Notes: a model not told the origin generated them from the sequence alone. A stretch of 9,395 bases of DNA from Minisyncoccota bacterium (GCA_938010795.1 CALLVB010000068.1:1-9395), one strand, 5' to 3'. Positions 1 through 6,160 are shown, counted from the first letter of the stretch. Numbers and translations are program-made.

Positions 1-1610
1 GAATTGAAGAGGTGGAACGTATTTTGGGAGTACAGAATTTATATACAGAAGGTGGTATTAAGTATGTTCATCATCTAGAGTCTGCTGTTCGTGCACAAGC
101 ACTTTTTGACCGAGAGAAAGACTATGTGGTACAAAACGGTGAAATCATTATCGTGGATGAATTTACAGGACGATTGCAGCCAGGTAGACGATGGAGTGAT
201 GGTATGCATCAAGCCATGGAGGCCAAGGAGGGAATTATGGTTCAAAAAGAATCTAAAACTGTTGCATCAGTAACATTCCAGAACTTTTTCCGGATGTATG
301 AAACACTTACAGGTATGACAGGAACCGCAGAATCTTCAAAAGAAGAGTTCTTTAAGGTATATCAAAGAGATGTTGCTGTTGTGCCAACAAACAAACCTAT
401 TGCACGTATTGATAATACTGATCTTATTTTTCAGACAGAGAACGGTAAATTTACTGCGCTTGCAAGAAAGGTAAAAGAGTTACAGAAAAAAGGACAACCA
501 GTACTTATTGGTACGGTGGCAATTGAGAGCTCAGAGAAACTTTCAGAATTTTTAAAGAAAGAAGGGATCAAGCACGAAGTTCTTAATGCAAAAAACCATG
601 AGCGTGAGGGTGAGATTGTTGCAGATGCTGGGCGAAAAGGAGCAGTGACAGTTGCTACTAACATGGCAGGTCGTGGAGTGGACATTAAACTTGGAGGTGC
701 ACAGGCAACTAAAGAGGAGTATGAAGAGGTGTTATCACTGGGAGGTTTGTACGTCATTGGTACTGAGCGACACGACGCGAGACGTATTGATAACCAATTG
801 CGAGGTCGTTCAGGACGACAAGGGGATGCTGGTGAAACACAATTCTATGTTTCTATGCAGGATTCACTTATGCGAGTGTTTGCTGGAGACGCAGTAAAAA
901 ACATGATGGGAAAAATGGGTCTTGCCGAAGATGAGCCAATCACACACAAAATGATTTCCAAATCGTTGGAGTCAGCACAAACACGGATTGAAGGATTTAA
1001 TTTTGATTCACGAAAACATGTATTGCAATACGATGATGTACTTAATACTCAGCGTACAGCGGTTTATGATAAGCGACGTTTGATGTTGGTAGGTGATCAA
1101 GCGGAGGTTAAAGCAGTCTTTGATGATCTTGCGTTTGAACATGATAGCTTTGATAAAGTGTATGATTCTAAAAAAGAAGTATTAGGTGAAGAAAGATTCT
1201 TTAAGGTGGCTCGAGATATTTACTTACAGACCATTAATACGTTCTGGATGGAACACTTAGAAACAATGGATTATATTCGTTCATCAGTAAAACTGCGTTC
1301 GTATGGACAAAGAGATCCACTGGTAGAGTATAAAAAAGATGGATCAGTCTTCTATAAGCAGATGCTTCTTGATATCGACGGTACGGTGATGGACACTATC
1401 GAACGGATTAACACAGATGCAGTCTTTGAACTAGAAAAACGTGCTGCTGAGGCAGCTGCTGAGGCAGAGAAAATCATTGATGGTTCTGGTAAAAGTGATG
1501 AGAGTGTAAAGAGGACTCCAAAGACAAAAGCAAAAGAAGAAACAGTGGGAAGGAATGATCCATGTCACTGTGGTTCAGGAAAAAAGTTTAAAAAATGTCA
1601 CGGAGCATAA
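1..1610 (+). CDS. secA: Preprotein translocase ATPase SecA, C-terminal part (5' end outside window)
   Basis: SecA is the cytosolic motor ATPase that pushes unfolded preproteins through SecYEG. The frame is open from the left edge (first full codon at 3), so the GTG at 12 is internal. Numbering from that GTG codon, visible parts are: the VDEFTGR...PGRRWSDG...QA.EAKEG block of the preprotein-crosslinking region (48-74); TFQNFFRMY..LTGMTGTA (88-106); the second nucleotide-binding fold with ATNMAGRGVDI (215-225) and the arginine-finger motif QLRGRSGRQGD (262-272); the scaffold and FW.EHL..MDY.RSSV.LR.YGQRDPL.EYK segment (411-442); an Ala/Glu-rich linker; and the SEC-C zinc motif CHC-x8-CH (518-530). 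The helical wing between KRR (354-356) and the LQTINTFW helix (405-412) is only about 50 residues, roughly half that of E. coli or B. subtilis SecA by memory alignment. Identity is essentially certain. Confidence 0.97.
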   Translation, partial: IEEVERILGVQNLYTEGGIKYVHHLESAVRAQALFDREKDYVVQNGEIIIVDEFTGRLQPGRRWSDGMHQAMEAKEGIMVQKESKTVASVTFQNFFRMYETLTGMTGTAESSKEEFFKVYQRDVAVVPTNKPIARIDNTDLIFQTENGKFTALARKVKELQKKGQPVLIGTVAIESSEKLSEFLKKEGIKHEVLNAKNHEREGEIVADAGRKGAVTVATNMAGRGVDIKLGGAQATKEEYEEVLSLGGLYVIGTERHDARRIDNQLRGRSGRQGDAGETQFYVSMQDSLMRVFAGDAVKNMMGKMGLAEDEPITHKMISKSLESAQTRIEGFNFDSRKHVLQYDDVLNTQRTAVYDKRRLMLVGDQAEVKAVFDDLAFEHDSFDKVYDSKKEVLGEERFFKVARDIYLQTINTFWMEHLETMDYIRSSVKLRSYGQRDPLVEYKKDGSVFYKQMLLDIDGTVMDTIERINTDAVFELEKRAAEAAAEAEKIIDGSGKSDESVKRTPKTKAKEETVGRNDPCHCGSGKKFKKCHGA

Positions 1611-1617
1611 ATCCACG

Positions 1618-1642
1618 AAAATAAACCGGAAGGTTTATTTTT
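1618..1642 (+). terminator. Intrinsic terminator after secA
   Basis: A perfect 10-bp inverted repeat (1618-1627 with 1632-1641) encloses a GGAA (GNRA-type) tetraloop and runs into a T tract. It begins 8 nt after the secA stop. The 5' arm is A-rich, so it could also work in the opposite direction. The -10 box of the next gene begins only 7 bp after it. Confidence 0.85.
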
Positions 1643-1647
1643 AGTTG

Positions 1648-1653
1648 TATAAT
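1648..1653 (+). promoter_or_regulatory. -10 box TATAAT, predicted leaderless start of the VTT fusion gene
   Basis: A perfect TATAAT lies 6 nt before the ATG at 1660. Initiation at the usual 6-8 nt downstream of the -10 box would put the transcript start on or within about two bases of the ATG. No clear -35 hexamer is present; that region overlaps the secA terminator. The in-frame TTG at 1645 overlaps this box and is therefore an unlikely start. Confidence 0.65.
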
Positions 1654-1659
1654 AAACAT

Positions 1660-2883
1660 ATGAGAAGTCTTGATAAAACTAGTAGAAAGAATTTTCCGTG
1701 GATTATTTTTCTTGCGACATTAGTAGCTGTTACGTTAGTGATTCTTTTTCAAGACCCACTTTCTTATATACGAGATCTTTTAAGTGAAAACAATCTCTTT
1801 CTTTCATGGACAATCTATACCGTAGTATTAGCAATCTCTGTTGTTGTTTCACGATTCTCGATAGCGCCAGCTGTTCCATTTGTGGCGAAGGTACTTTCAC
1901 CAGAAATTACGTTTGTTTTGACAGTATTTGGTTGGACGATTGGATCTATGGTTGCATTTGCTTTAGCTAGGTTTGGTGAGGAAGCGACTGTCGGTCATGT
2001 ATATCCGATTCGTACCGTCACTCAAAACCAGTATCAACTACATTCTGAACCGACATTTATCACATTGTTCCAGACAAGGCTGTTTGCAGCACTGGATAAT
2101 CTTTCATATTTTGTAGGTCTCAAGACGGTCACTTCTTTTACAACATTCTTGCTCGTTACTCTAGCTGGAAGTATCCCAGCAGCATTTATTTTTTCATTCT
2201 CAGCTGACGCTATCGCTGATGGTGAGAAAATTACTTTATTTGGTTTATTCTTTGCAGTTTCACTTATTGGACTGGCATACCTCTCTCATAAAGGGTGGTC
2301 ACTTTTTGAAAAACCAGCACACATCTATACCACACAGGGTACCTTTTCTGCTGGAGAGATAGTGGCTACTGCTGCACTCATAATATTTTGTAAAAATAGA
2401 AACAAACCTTATAGGATCAACAGGGTATCTCGAACAGCTGATATTATCGAAAAAAAACGTAAACAAAAAAAGAAAAAAGAGTGGTATGTGTGTGATACAT
2501 ATAAAAAGGCGGACGAACGAGAGAACGTCTTTGGTGCTGTAGAGGCTGGAGTACGAGGCAATAATATACCGTATGGTGTGCTCGGTCTTGTGTGGAGAAA
2601 ATATGGTCAAGCTATTTGTGGTTCAGAAGCAGTTGCGCAGAAGATTTTACAAGAAGTAATTCTTGGTATTGATGCTGAGGATTCAGGTATTCGTCATGAA
2701 GAACAGAGTACTTTATATGTTGACCAATGGTCTCTCTCAGAGATTTTAGAGAAGACATATGGAGGACAAGAAGGTGTTTCCGAGATCAAAGATGTAGATC
2801 ATGAAAGCTTTATGAAGGCAGTTGAATTTGCTGAAGACTTCTTAGAACGTATAATTCTTAAAAAAACAGAAGTCCACATTTAG
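1660..2883 (+). CDS. VTT/DedA-type membrane protein fused to a degenerate MYG1 (UPF0160)-like domain
   Basis: The 407-residue product has two parts. Residues 1-215 are hydrophobic, with membrane segments at about 12-31, 51-72, 82-105, 155-180 and 192-210; the SRFSIAPAVPFVAKVLSP...GWTIGSMVAFALARFG region is typical of VTT (SNARE-associated/TVP38/DedA) proteins. Residues 222-400 are soluble and follow the MYG1/UPF0160 family of DHH-like phosphoesterases: TQGTFSAGEIVATAAL aligns with the family's THxGxFHADExxA block, then RTADIIEK, then NNIPYGVLGLVWRKYG, then IDAEDSG, then FMKAVEFAEDFLERI. The expected metal-binding HAD and FDHHQ motifs read SAG and VFGAV, so the domain is probably catalytically dead. 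A Lys-rich stretch (265-273) interrupts it. The ATG at 1660 is chosen over the TTG at 1645 because of the -10 box. Substrate and role are unknown. The VTT call is fairly secure; the MYG1 relationship is a motif-level reading from memory. Confidence 0.8.
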   Translation: MRSLDKTSRKNFPWIIFLATLVAVTLVILFQDPLSYIRDLLSENNLFLSWTIYTVVLAISVVVSRFSIAPAVPFVAKVLSPEITFVLTVFGWTIGSMVAFALARFGEEATVGHVYPIRTVTQNQYQLHSEPTFITLFQTRLFAALDNLSYFVGLKTVTSFTTFLLVTLAGSIPAAFIFSFSADAIADGEKITLFGLFFAVSLIGLAYLSHKGWSLFEKPAHIYTTQGTFSAGEIVATAALIIFCKNRNKPYRINRVSRTADIIEKKRKQKKKKEWYVCDTYKKADERENVFGAVEAGVRGNNIPYGVLGLVWRKYGQAICGSEAVAQKILQEVILGIDAEDSGIRHEEQSTLYVDQWSLSEILEKTYGGQEGVSEIKDVDHESFMKAVEFAEDFLERIILKKTEVHI

Positions 2884-2944
2884 ATAAGCAGGGAGTGTAC
2901 AAGTAAGATATAGTTTATATATTACAAAAATAAGTAGTTTTATT

Positions 2945-3352
2945 ATGGATACAAAAAAAGTATGTATGAACTGTTCTTCATGGGCAGGAGTAGTAGGTCG
3001 AGTATTAATCGGGGTATTTTTTCTGGTTGCGGGGATTGGTAAAATTATGAATGCAGAAGGTACTGCATCATTTATGACAAGTTTTGGGATTCCGTTTTCT
3101 GGAGTTCTGGTATGGGTCGTAGCAGCATTTTTAATGGTAGCTGGTATTTGGATCATGACTGGTAAAAAATTATGTTGGGTTGCTGGATTATTAGCAGCAT
3201 ATACAGTTTTGGTAACTCTCATTTTTCACATTGGGGAAGGGCAAATGCCCGCGTTCTTGAAAAACCTAGCAGTTCTTGGTGGGCTTCTTGTAGTAATGGC
3301 TTCATGTAAAAATTCATGTGCGATGCCAAGGATGGTAAAAGATTCTAAATAG
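2945..3352 (+). CDS. DoxX-family small membrane protein with terminal cysteine pairs
   Basis: This 135-residue protein has four hydrophobic segments (about 12-32, 50-70, 76-96, 104-120). Segment one, GRVLIGVFFLVAGIGKIMN, is the characteristic DoxX opening. DoxX-family proteins are small four-helix inner-membrane proteins; in mycobacteria one member works with a superoxide dismutase and a thiosulfate sulfurtransferase in an oxidative-stress complex. Here a CxxC pair (C7, C10) precedes the first helix and a CxxxC pair (C121, C125) follows the last. With four helices both pairs face the same side of the membrane. C77 lies at the start of helix three. The start has no Shine-Dalgarno; a weak TATATT (2918-2923) is the nearest -10 candidate. 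The gap from the preceding gene is 61 bp. Family call is good; the precise function is unknown. Confidence 0.85.
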   Translation: MDTKKVCMNCSSWAGVVGRVLIGVFFLVAGIGKIMNAEGTASFMTSFGIPFSGVLVWVVAAFLMVAGIWIMTGKKLCWVAGLLAAYTVLVTLIFHIGEGQMPAFLKNLAVLGGLLVVMASCKNSCAMPRMVKDSK

Positions 3353-3367
3353 GTAGGTACTATATAT

Positions 3368-3410
3368 GAAAATAAAAGAGCGATGGCTACGCCATCGCTC
3401 TTTTATTTTC
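3368..3410 (+). terminator. Bidirectional intrinsic terminator, 20-bp perfect inverted repeat
   Basis: Arms 3368-3387 and 3391-3410 are perfectly complementary over 20 bp with a TAC loop. A GC-rich top (GCGATGGC/GCCATCGC) sits on an A/T-rich base, so each strand reads as hairpin then T-rich tract. It ends doxX transcription and shields obg. It lies in the gap between doxX and obg and should not be read as coding, although the obg frame is open through it. Confidence 0.9.
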
Positions 3411-3413
3411 ACC

Positions 3414-3422
3414 TGTTATAAT
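3414..3422 (+). promoter_or_regulatory. Extended -10 promoter (TGTTATAAT), predicted leaderless start of obg
   Basis: TGn followed by a perfect TATAAT (3417-3422) ends 6 nt before the obg ATG at 3429. No good -35 hexamer is seen, as is common for extended -10 promoters. The spacing predicts a transcript beginning at or next to the A of the start codon, and no Shine-Dalgarno is present. It begins 4 bp after the upstream terminator. Confidence 0.75.
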
Positions 3423-3428
3423 GCCTGC

Positions 3429-4460
3429 ATGGCATTTGTAGATCAATTAACTATTTGGGCAAAAGCGGGAGATGGAGGAAACGGTATCGTATCGTGGTTT
3501 CGTTTTAAGTATGTTGCAAAAGGTGGGCCAGCAGGAGGAGACGGAGGAAACGGCGGGGATGTATATTTTAGAGCTATCCGTGATTTATCAAAATTAAGTG
3601 ACTATTCGGGTAACCCACAGTTTACAGCACAAAATGGAGGACATGGACGTCGGACATCTAAGCATGGTGCAGATGGAGAAGATATGTTTATCGATATTCC
3701 TATCGGTTCGGTGGTAGAGAATAAAGACACGGGAGAAAAATTTCAGTTACTACAAGAGGGTGAGACACGGCTTGTATTGCGTGCAGGTAAAGGAGGGTAC
3801 GGTAATGAGCATTTCAAATCTTCTAAAAACGTAGCTCCTGAAGAACAAACAGATGGAGACCAGGGAGAATCAGCACACTTTTCTATTGTATTAGAAATGC
3901 TCGTTGATTTGGGATTTATAGGTTTACCATCAGCAGGTAAATCATCATTGGTGAATGCACTTACAAATTCACAAGCTAAGGTTGCAGAATATCACTTTAC
4001 AACACTAGAACCTCACCTAGGATCATTACAAGGATTCATATTCGCTGATATCCCTGGCCTTATTAAAGGTGCATCTGAAGGAAAAGGTCTTGGACATAAA
4101 TTTTTACGACATATTAAGCGTACCAAGGCACTTGCACACCTTGTTTCTCTTGAGAGCGAAACACCAACGGAAGATTACGAAGTGATTAGAGGAGAACTAG
4201 GAGCATATTCACCAGAGCTGCTAGAGAAAGATGAAATTATTATTCTATCTAAAACAGATATGGTTGAGGTGGAACATGTTGAAAACATGAAGAAACTATT
4301 TGAAGAAAAATATGGAAAAACTGTTCTTGTTTCATCAATTATTGATGATGATCAACTTAAGGATGTGGGGGACTTTATTGTGAAATATTTACGAGCGAAA
4401 GAGGTTCCTGTTGAGATCGTGAAAGAAGAATGGGAACTGGACGAAGAGAAAAAAGTGTAA
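3429..4460 (+). CDS. obg: GTPase Obg (CgtA), ribosome assembly
   Basis: Obg is an essential GTPase that binds late 50S precursors and links ribosome maturation to growth state. The 343-residue product begins with the glycine-rich Obg fold (1-158), including AKAGDGGNGIVSWFRFKYVAKGGPAGGDGGNGGDVYFRA. The G domain follows: G1 GLPSAGKSS (165-173), G2 YHFTTLEPHLG (188-198), G3 DIPGLIKGASEGKGLGHKFLRHIKRT (207-232), G4 SKTD (274-277, where NKxD is usual) and G5 VSS (301-303). There is no separate C-terminal OCT domain, only a short acidic tail. The start at 3429 is chosen because MAFVDQ is the canonical Obg N-terminus and lies just after the -10 box. The in-frame ATG at 3366 would add 21 residues encoded by the terminator hairpin and promoter. 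Confidence 0.97.
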   Translation: MAFVDQLTIWAKAGDGGNGIVSWFRFKYVAKGGPAGGDGGNGGDVYFRAIRDLSKLSDYSGNPQFTAQNGGHGRRTSKHGADGEDMFIDIPIGSVVENKDTGEKFQLLQEGETRLVLRAGKGGYGNEHFKSSKNVAPEEQTDGDQGESAHFSIVLEMLVDLGFIGLPSAGKSSLVNALTNSQAKVAEYHFTTLEPHLGSLQGFIFADIPGLIKGASEGKGLGHKFLRHIKRTKALAHLVSLESETPTEDYEVIRGELGAYSPELLEKDEIIILSKTDMVEVEHVENMKKLFEEKYGKTVLVSSIIDDDQLKDVGDFIVKYLRAKEVPVEIVKEEWELDEEKKV

Positions 4461-4467
4461 AAAAAGA

Positions 4468-4489
4468 GGTCGATACTTGCGTATCGACC
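4468..4489 (-). terminator. Hairpin just after obg, terminator-like on the minus strand
   Basis: The 9-bp arms (4468-4476 and 4481-4489) enclose a TTGC loop. The T-rich tract lies on the obg side, so in sequence terms this is a minus-strand terminator. It has no T tract on the + side and would stop obg transcripts poorly. Confidence 0.6.
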
Positions 4490-4566
4490 GAGTTGGAGGG
4501 GTTCCGTACTGTATATCGAATCAGGTTAACAAGGGGACCTTCCATGCCTCCTCATGATAGTTCCAC

Positions 4567-4586
4567 AGCCTCGCCGGGCTTTTTTG
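4567..4586 (+). terminator. Probable obg terminator
   Basis: A short GC-rich stem (4567-4571 with 4576-4580, last pair T-G) with a CGCC loop is followed by a run of T to 4585. It lies about 110 nt after the obg stop and is the first good + strand terminator downstream of that gene. Confidence 0.7.
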
Positions 4587-4811
4587 TCTCGATTCTTGCC
4601 ATCATGTTTTTTTGGCAAGAGACTATCAACTGTTTGTCTTGCGAAAATGATGCCGTTGTTAAGAGCATATAATCTTTTGCGTTGTCTTTTTGTCACAAAT
4701 TATCCTCTGATTTTGTGTTGAAATTATTGGGCACTACACCTATATAAACTATACATAATAATTTAAATATACACAAGCTATATTATTAACATAAGTATTT
4801 GTTTCTAATCT
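4587..4811. other. Non-coding gap upstream of uvrC: alternative hairpins, then very AT-rich DNA
   Basis: TCTTGCC (4594-4600) can pair with GGCAAGA (4614-4620), and the same GCAAGA can instead pair with TCTTGC at 4637-4642, giving two mutually exclusive hairpins. An isolated TATAAT lies at 4668-4673 with no convincing -35 or downstream gene. From about 4690 the DNA is extremely AT-rich and may act as an UP-type element for the uvrC promoter. I see no convincing gene on either strand. Confidence 0.5.
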
Positions 4812-4841
4812 ATGACATCAAAAATGTTCATTTGTTACAAT
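4812..4841 (+). promoter_or_regulatory. uvrC promoter (ATGACA, 18 bp, extended TACAAT)
   Basis: A -35 match ATGACA (4812-4817) is separated by 18 bp from TACAAT (4836-4841), which is preceded by TGT, an extended -10. The box ends 7 nt before the uvrC ATG, predicting a leaderless transcript. No Shine-Dalgarno is present. Confidence 0.7.
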
Positions 4842-4848
4842 CACGTCA

Positions 4849-6051
4849 ATGAATCATCGTCTCAAAAACGAATTAGATAAGTTACCTGAAAAACCGGGAG
4901 TGTATTATTTTTGTGACACACAAGGTAATTTTTTATACATAGGAAAAGCAACTTCACTTAAACATAGAACGAAGTCCTATTTTCAAGGAGATATGATGCA
5001 AAAGAGAGGACCTCTTATTCATAAACTTGTTGAACAAATTGATTCTGTAGTTATTACACAAACAGACTCTGTTCTAGAGGCTTTGATTTTGGAGTCTCAT
5101 GAGATTAAGAAACATCAACCTCCATATAATACTCGAGAAAAATCTCAGATATCTTTTGCATATTTGGTTATTACTGATGAGGAATATCCTAGGCTGTTAG
5201 TTAAAAGAGAGCGAGATATTTTGGAGAAAAAGATTAAAGAGAAAATCCTATATTCATTTGGTCCCTTTTCGTCCAAAAGAACTTTATTCACTGCACTAAA
5301 AATTATTCGTAAAATATTTCCATATCGTTCAGTACGTGGTTCATATGACGAGAAGTCTACTGTATACCAACAAATCGGATTAGTACCAGGAGTAAGTCAG
5401 ACAAAAGAGGAGTATCGAGAAACAATTGAACAAATCAGATACTTTTTTATGGGTAAGAAAAAAAAGGTAGTGTCGATGCTTGAGAAGCAAATGAAACAAT
5501 ATGCAGCAGATATGGAATTTGAAAAAGCTGAGTTTATTAAAAAAAGGATTTTTGCACTTAAGCATATCCAAGATGTGGCACTACTAGATGATGATCTTAA
5601 GATTGACTCTCTAGATAGCTTTAGAATCGAAGCATATGATATTGCACACATGTTTGGTCAAAATATGGTTGGTGTTATGACAGTGGTAAAACAAGGTGAG
5701 CCAGACACAGACAGTTATAGACAATTCAACATCAAGTCTTTTGAGGGTATTGATGACTTACGAGCACTTGAAGAGGTTCTGACAAGAAGACTTGCGCATA
5801 AGGAATGGGCATACCCTGACTGTATTGTGGTAGATGGAGGAGCGGTTCATAAAAGACGTATGGAACAAGTATTACGTGAACACGAGGTCTCAATTCCGGT
5901 TGTTGCGGCAAAGAAAAATGATAAACATAAAGTAGAAGCATTTATTGGACAAAAGAAATTGATCGAGAGGTACAAAAAAGATTTCTTGCTTGCTAACTCC
6001 GAGTCACATAGATTTGCCATTACACTTCATAGAAAAAAGAGAAGAAAATAA
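4849..6051 (+). CDS. uvrC: Minimal UvrC, excinuclease ABC subunit C
   Basis: UvrC makes both DNA incisions in UvrABC nucleotide excision repair. The 400-residue product has an N-terminal GIY-YIG nuclease (about 10-100) with Y19, Y30, R40, E82 and N94 in the catalytic positions. A UVR helical pair that contacts UvrB follows (about 205-240, KQMKQYAADMEFEKAEFIKKRIFAL). The RNase H-like second nuclease carries D264 (EAYDIAH), D329 (VVDGG) and H387 (SHRFAI). Usual UvrC is about 600 residues. Two parts are missing. The four-cysteine [4Fe-4S] segment before the UVR pair is replaced by FPYRSVRGSYDEK...YQQIGLVPGV (158-182) with no cysteine; the protein has only C22 and C325. The C-terminal tandem helix-hairpin-helix is absent because the gene stops 13 residues after H387. 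Downstream frames do not encode an HhH, so this is not a simple frameshift. Confidence 0.95.
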   Translation: MNHRLKNELDKLPEKPGVYYFCDTQGNFLYIGKATSLKHRTKSYFQGDMMQKRGPLIHKLVEQIDSVVITQTDSVLEALILESHEIKKHQPPYNTREKSQISFAYLVITDEEYPRLLVKRERDILEKKIKEKILYSFGPFSSKRTLFTALKIIRKIFPYRSVRGSYDEKSTVYQQIGLVPGVSQTKEEYRETIEQIRYFFMGKKKKVVSMLEKQMKQYAADMEFEKAEFIKKRIFALKHIQDVALLDDDLKIDSLDSFRIEAYDIAHMFGQNMVGVMTVVKQGEPDTDSYRQFNIKSFEGIDDLRALEEVLTRRLAHKEWAYPDCIVVDGGAVHKRRMEQVLREHEVSIPVVAAKKNDKHKVEAFIGQKKLIERYKKDFLLANSESHRFAITLHRKKRRK

Positions 6052-6053
6052 AA

Positions 6054-6073
6054 AACTACCTCATGTGGTAGTT
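6054..6073 (-). terminator. Hairpin just after uvrC, terminator-like on the minus strand
   Basis: The 7-bp arms (6054-6060 and 6067-6073) enclose a TCATGT loop. An A run before the hairpin becomes a T tract on the minus strand. It begins 3 nt after the uvrC stop. There is no T tract on the + side, the same arrangement as after obg. Confidence 0.5.
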
Positions 6074-6082
6074 CAAACGTAT

Positions 6083-6160
6083 GCTTCTGTGACCCGGTGG
6101 TCACAGAAGCGGCTAGCGAGTGCCCCGCCTCCAAAGGGAGAGAGGATGATTCAAGATTTA
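6083..6160. other. GC-rich structured segment with a 12-bp hairpin between uvrC and ddl
   Basis: Arms 6083-6094 and 6099-6110 form a perfect 12-bp stem with a CGGT loop and no T tract on either side. It is followed by a GC-rich stretch with smaller inverted repeats (GGC 6111-6113 with GCC 6122-6124; CTCC 6129-6132 with GGAG 6137-6140). The ddl promoter lies well downstream, so this is not a ddl leader or riboswitch. It could be a uvrC 3' UTR structure, part of a minus-strand small RNA ending at 6054, or a dispersed repeat. An eight-codon ATG frame (6147-6173) preceded by GGGAGAGAGG is too short and too close to its purine-rich tract to call a gene. Confidence 0.4.

Larger units (their letters stand above)
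4461..4594 (-). ncRNA. Possible structured small RNA, antisense to the obg-uvrC gap
   Basis: This segment is clearly more GC-rich than the surrounding DNA. On the minus strand it ends in a strong terminator: a 9-bp perfect stem (4468-4476 with 4481-4489) followed by a T7 run abutting the obg stop. A minus-strand promoter candidate lies upstream: TTGATA at 4624-4629, a 17-bp spacer and CATGAT at 4601-4606, predicting an RNA of about 134 nt. Internal complementarity includes GGAGG (4495-4499) with CCTCC (4547-4551). I do not recognise it as SRP RNA, 6S RNA, RNase P RNA, tmRNA or a known riboswitch. The other strand also ends in a terminator (4567-4586), so it may equally be an obg 3' UTR structure. 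Strand and existence are uncertain. Confidence 0.25.

Noticed and set aside
431..757. Minus-strand open frames over secA, uvrC, ddl and other genes
   Set aside because: They are antisense shadows of well-identified genes, with no start signals or protein character.
2440..2485. A-rich homopolymer stretch in the VTT fusion gene as a frameshift
   Set aside because: The frame stays open and the MYG1-like similarity continues in the same frame on both sides; the other frame soon stops and does not restore the lost motifs.
4461..4594. SRP (4.5S) RNA, tmRNA or T-box in the obg-uvrC gap
   Set aside because: The SRP GGAA tetraloop domain with its AGCAG partner, the tRNA-like 3' end of tmRNA and the T-box AGGGTGGAACCGCG motif are all absent on both strands.
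4430..4672. 80-codon + strand open frame overlapping the obg end
   Set aside because: It runs through two hairpins and a terminator, has no start signal and no recognisable protein character.
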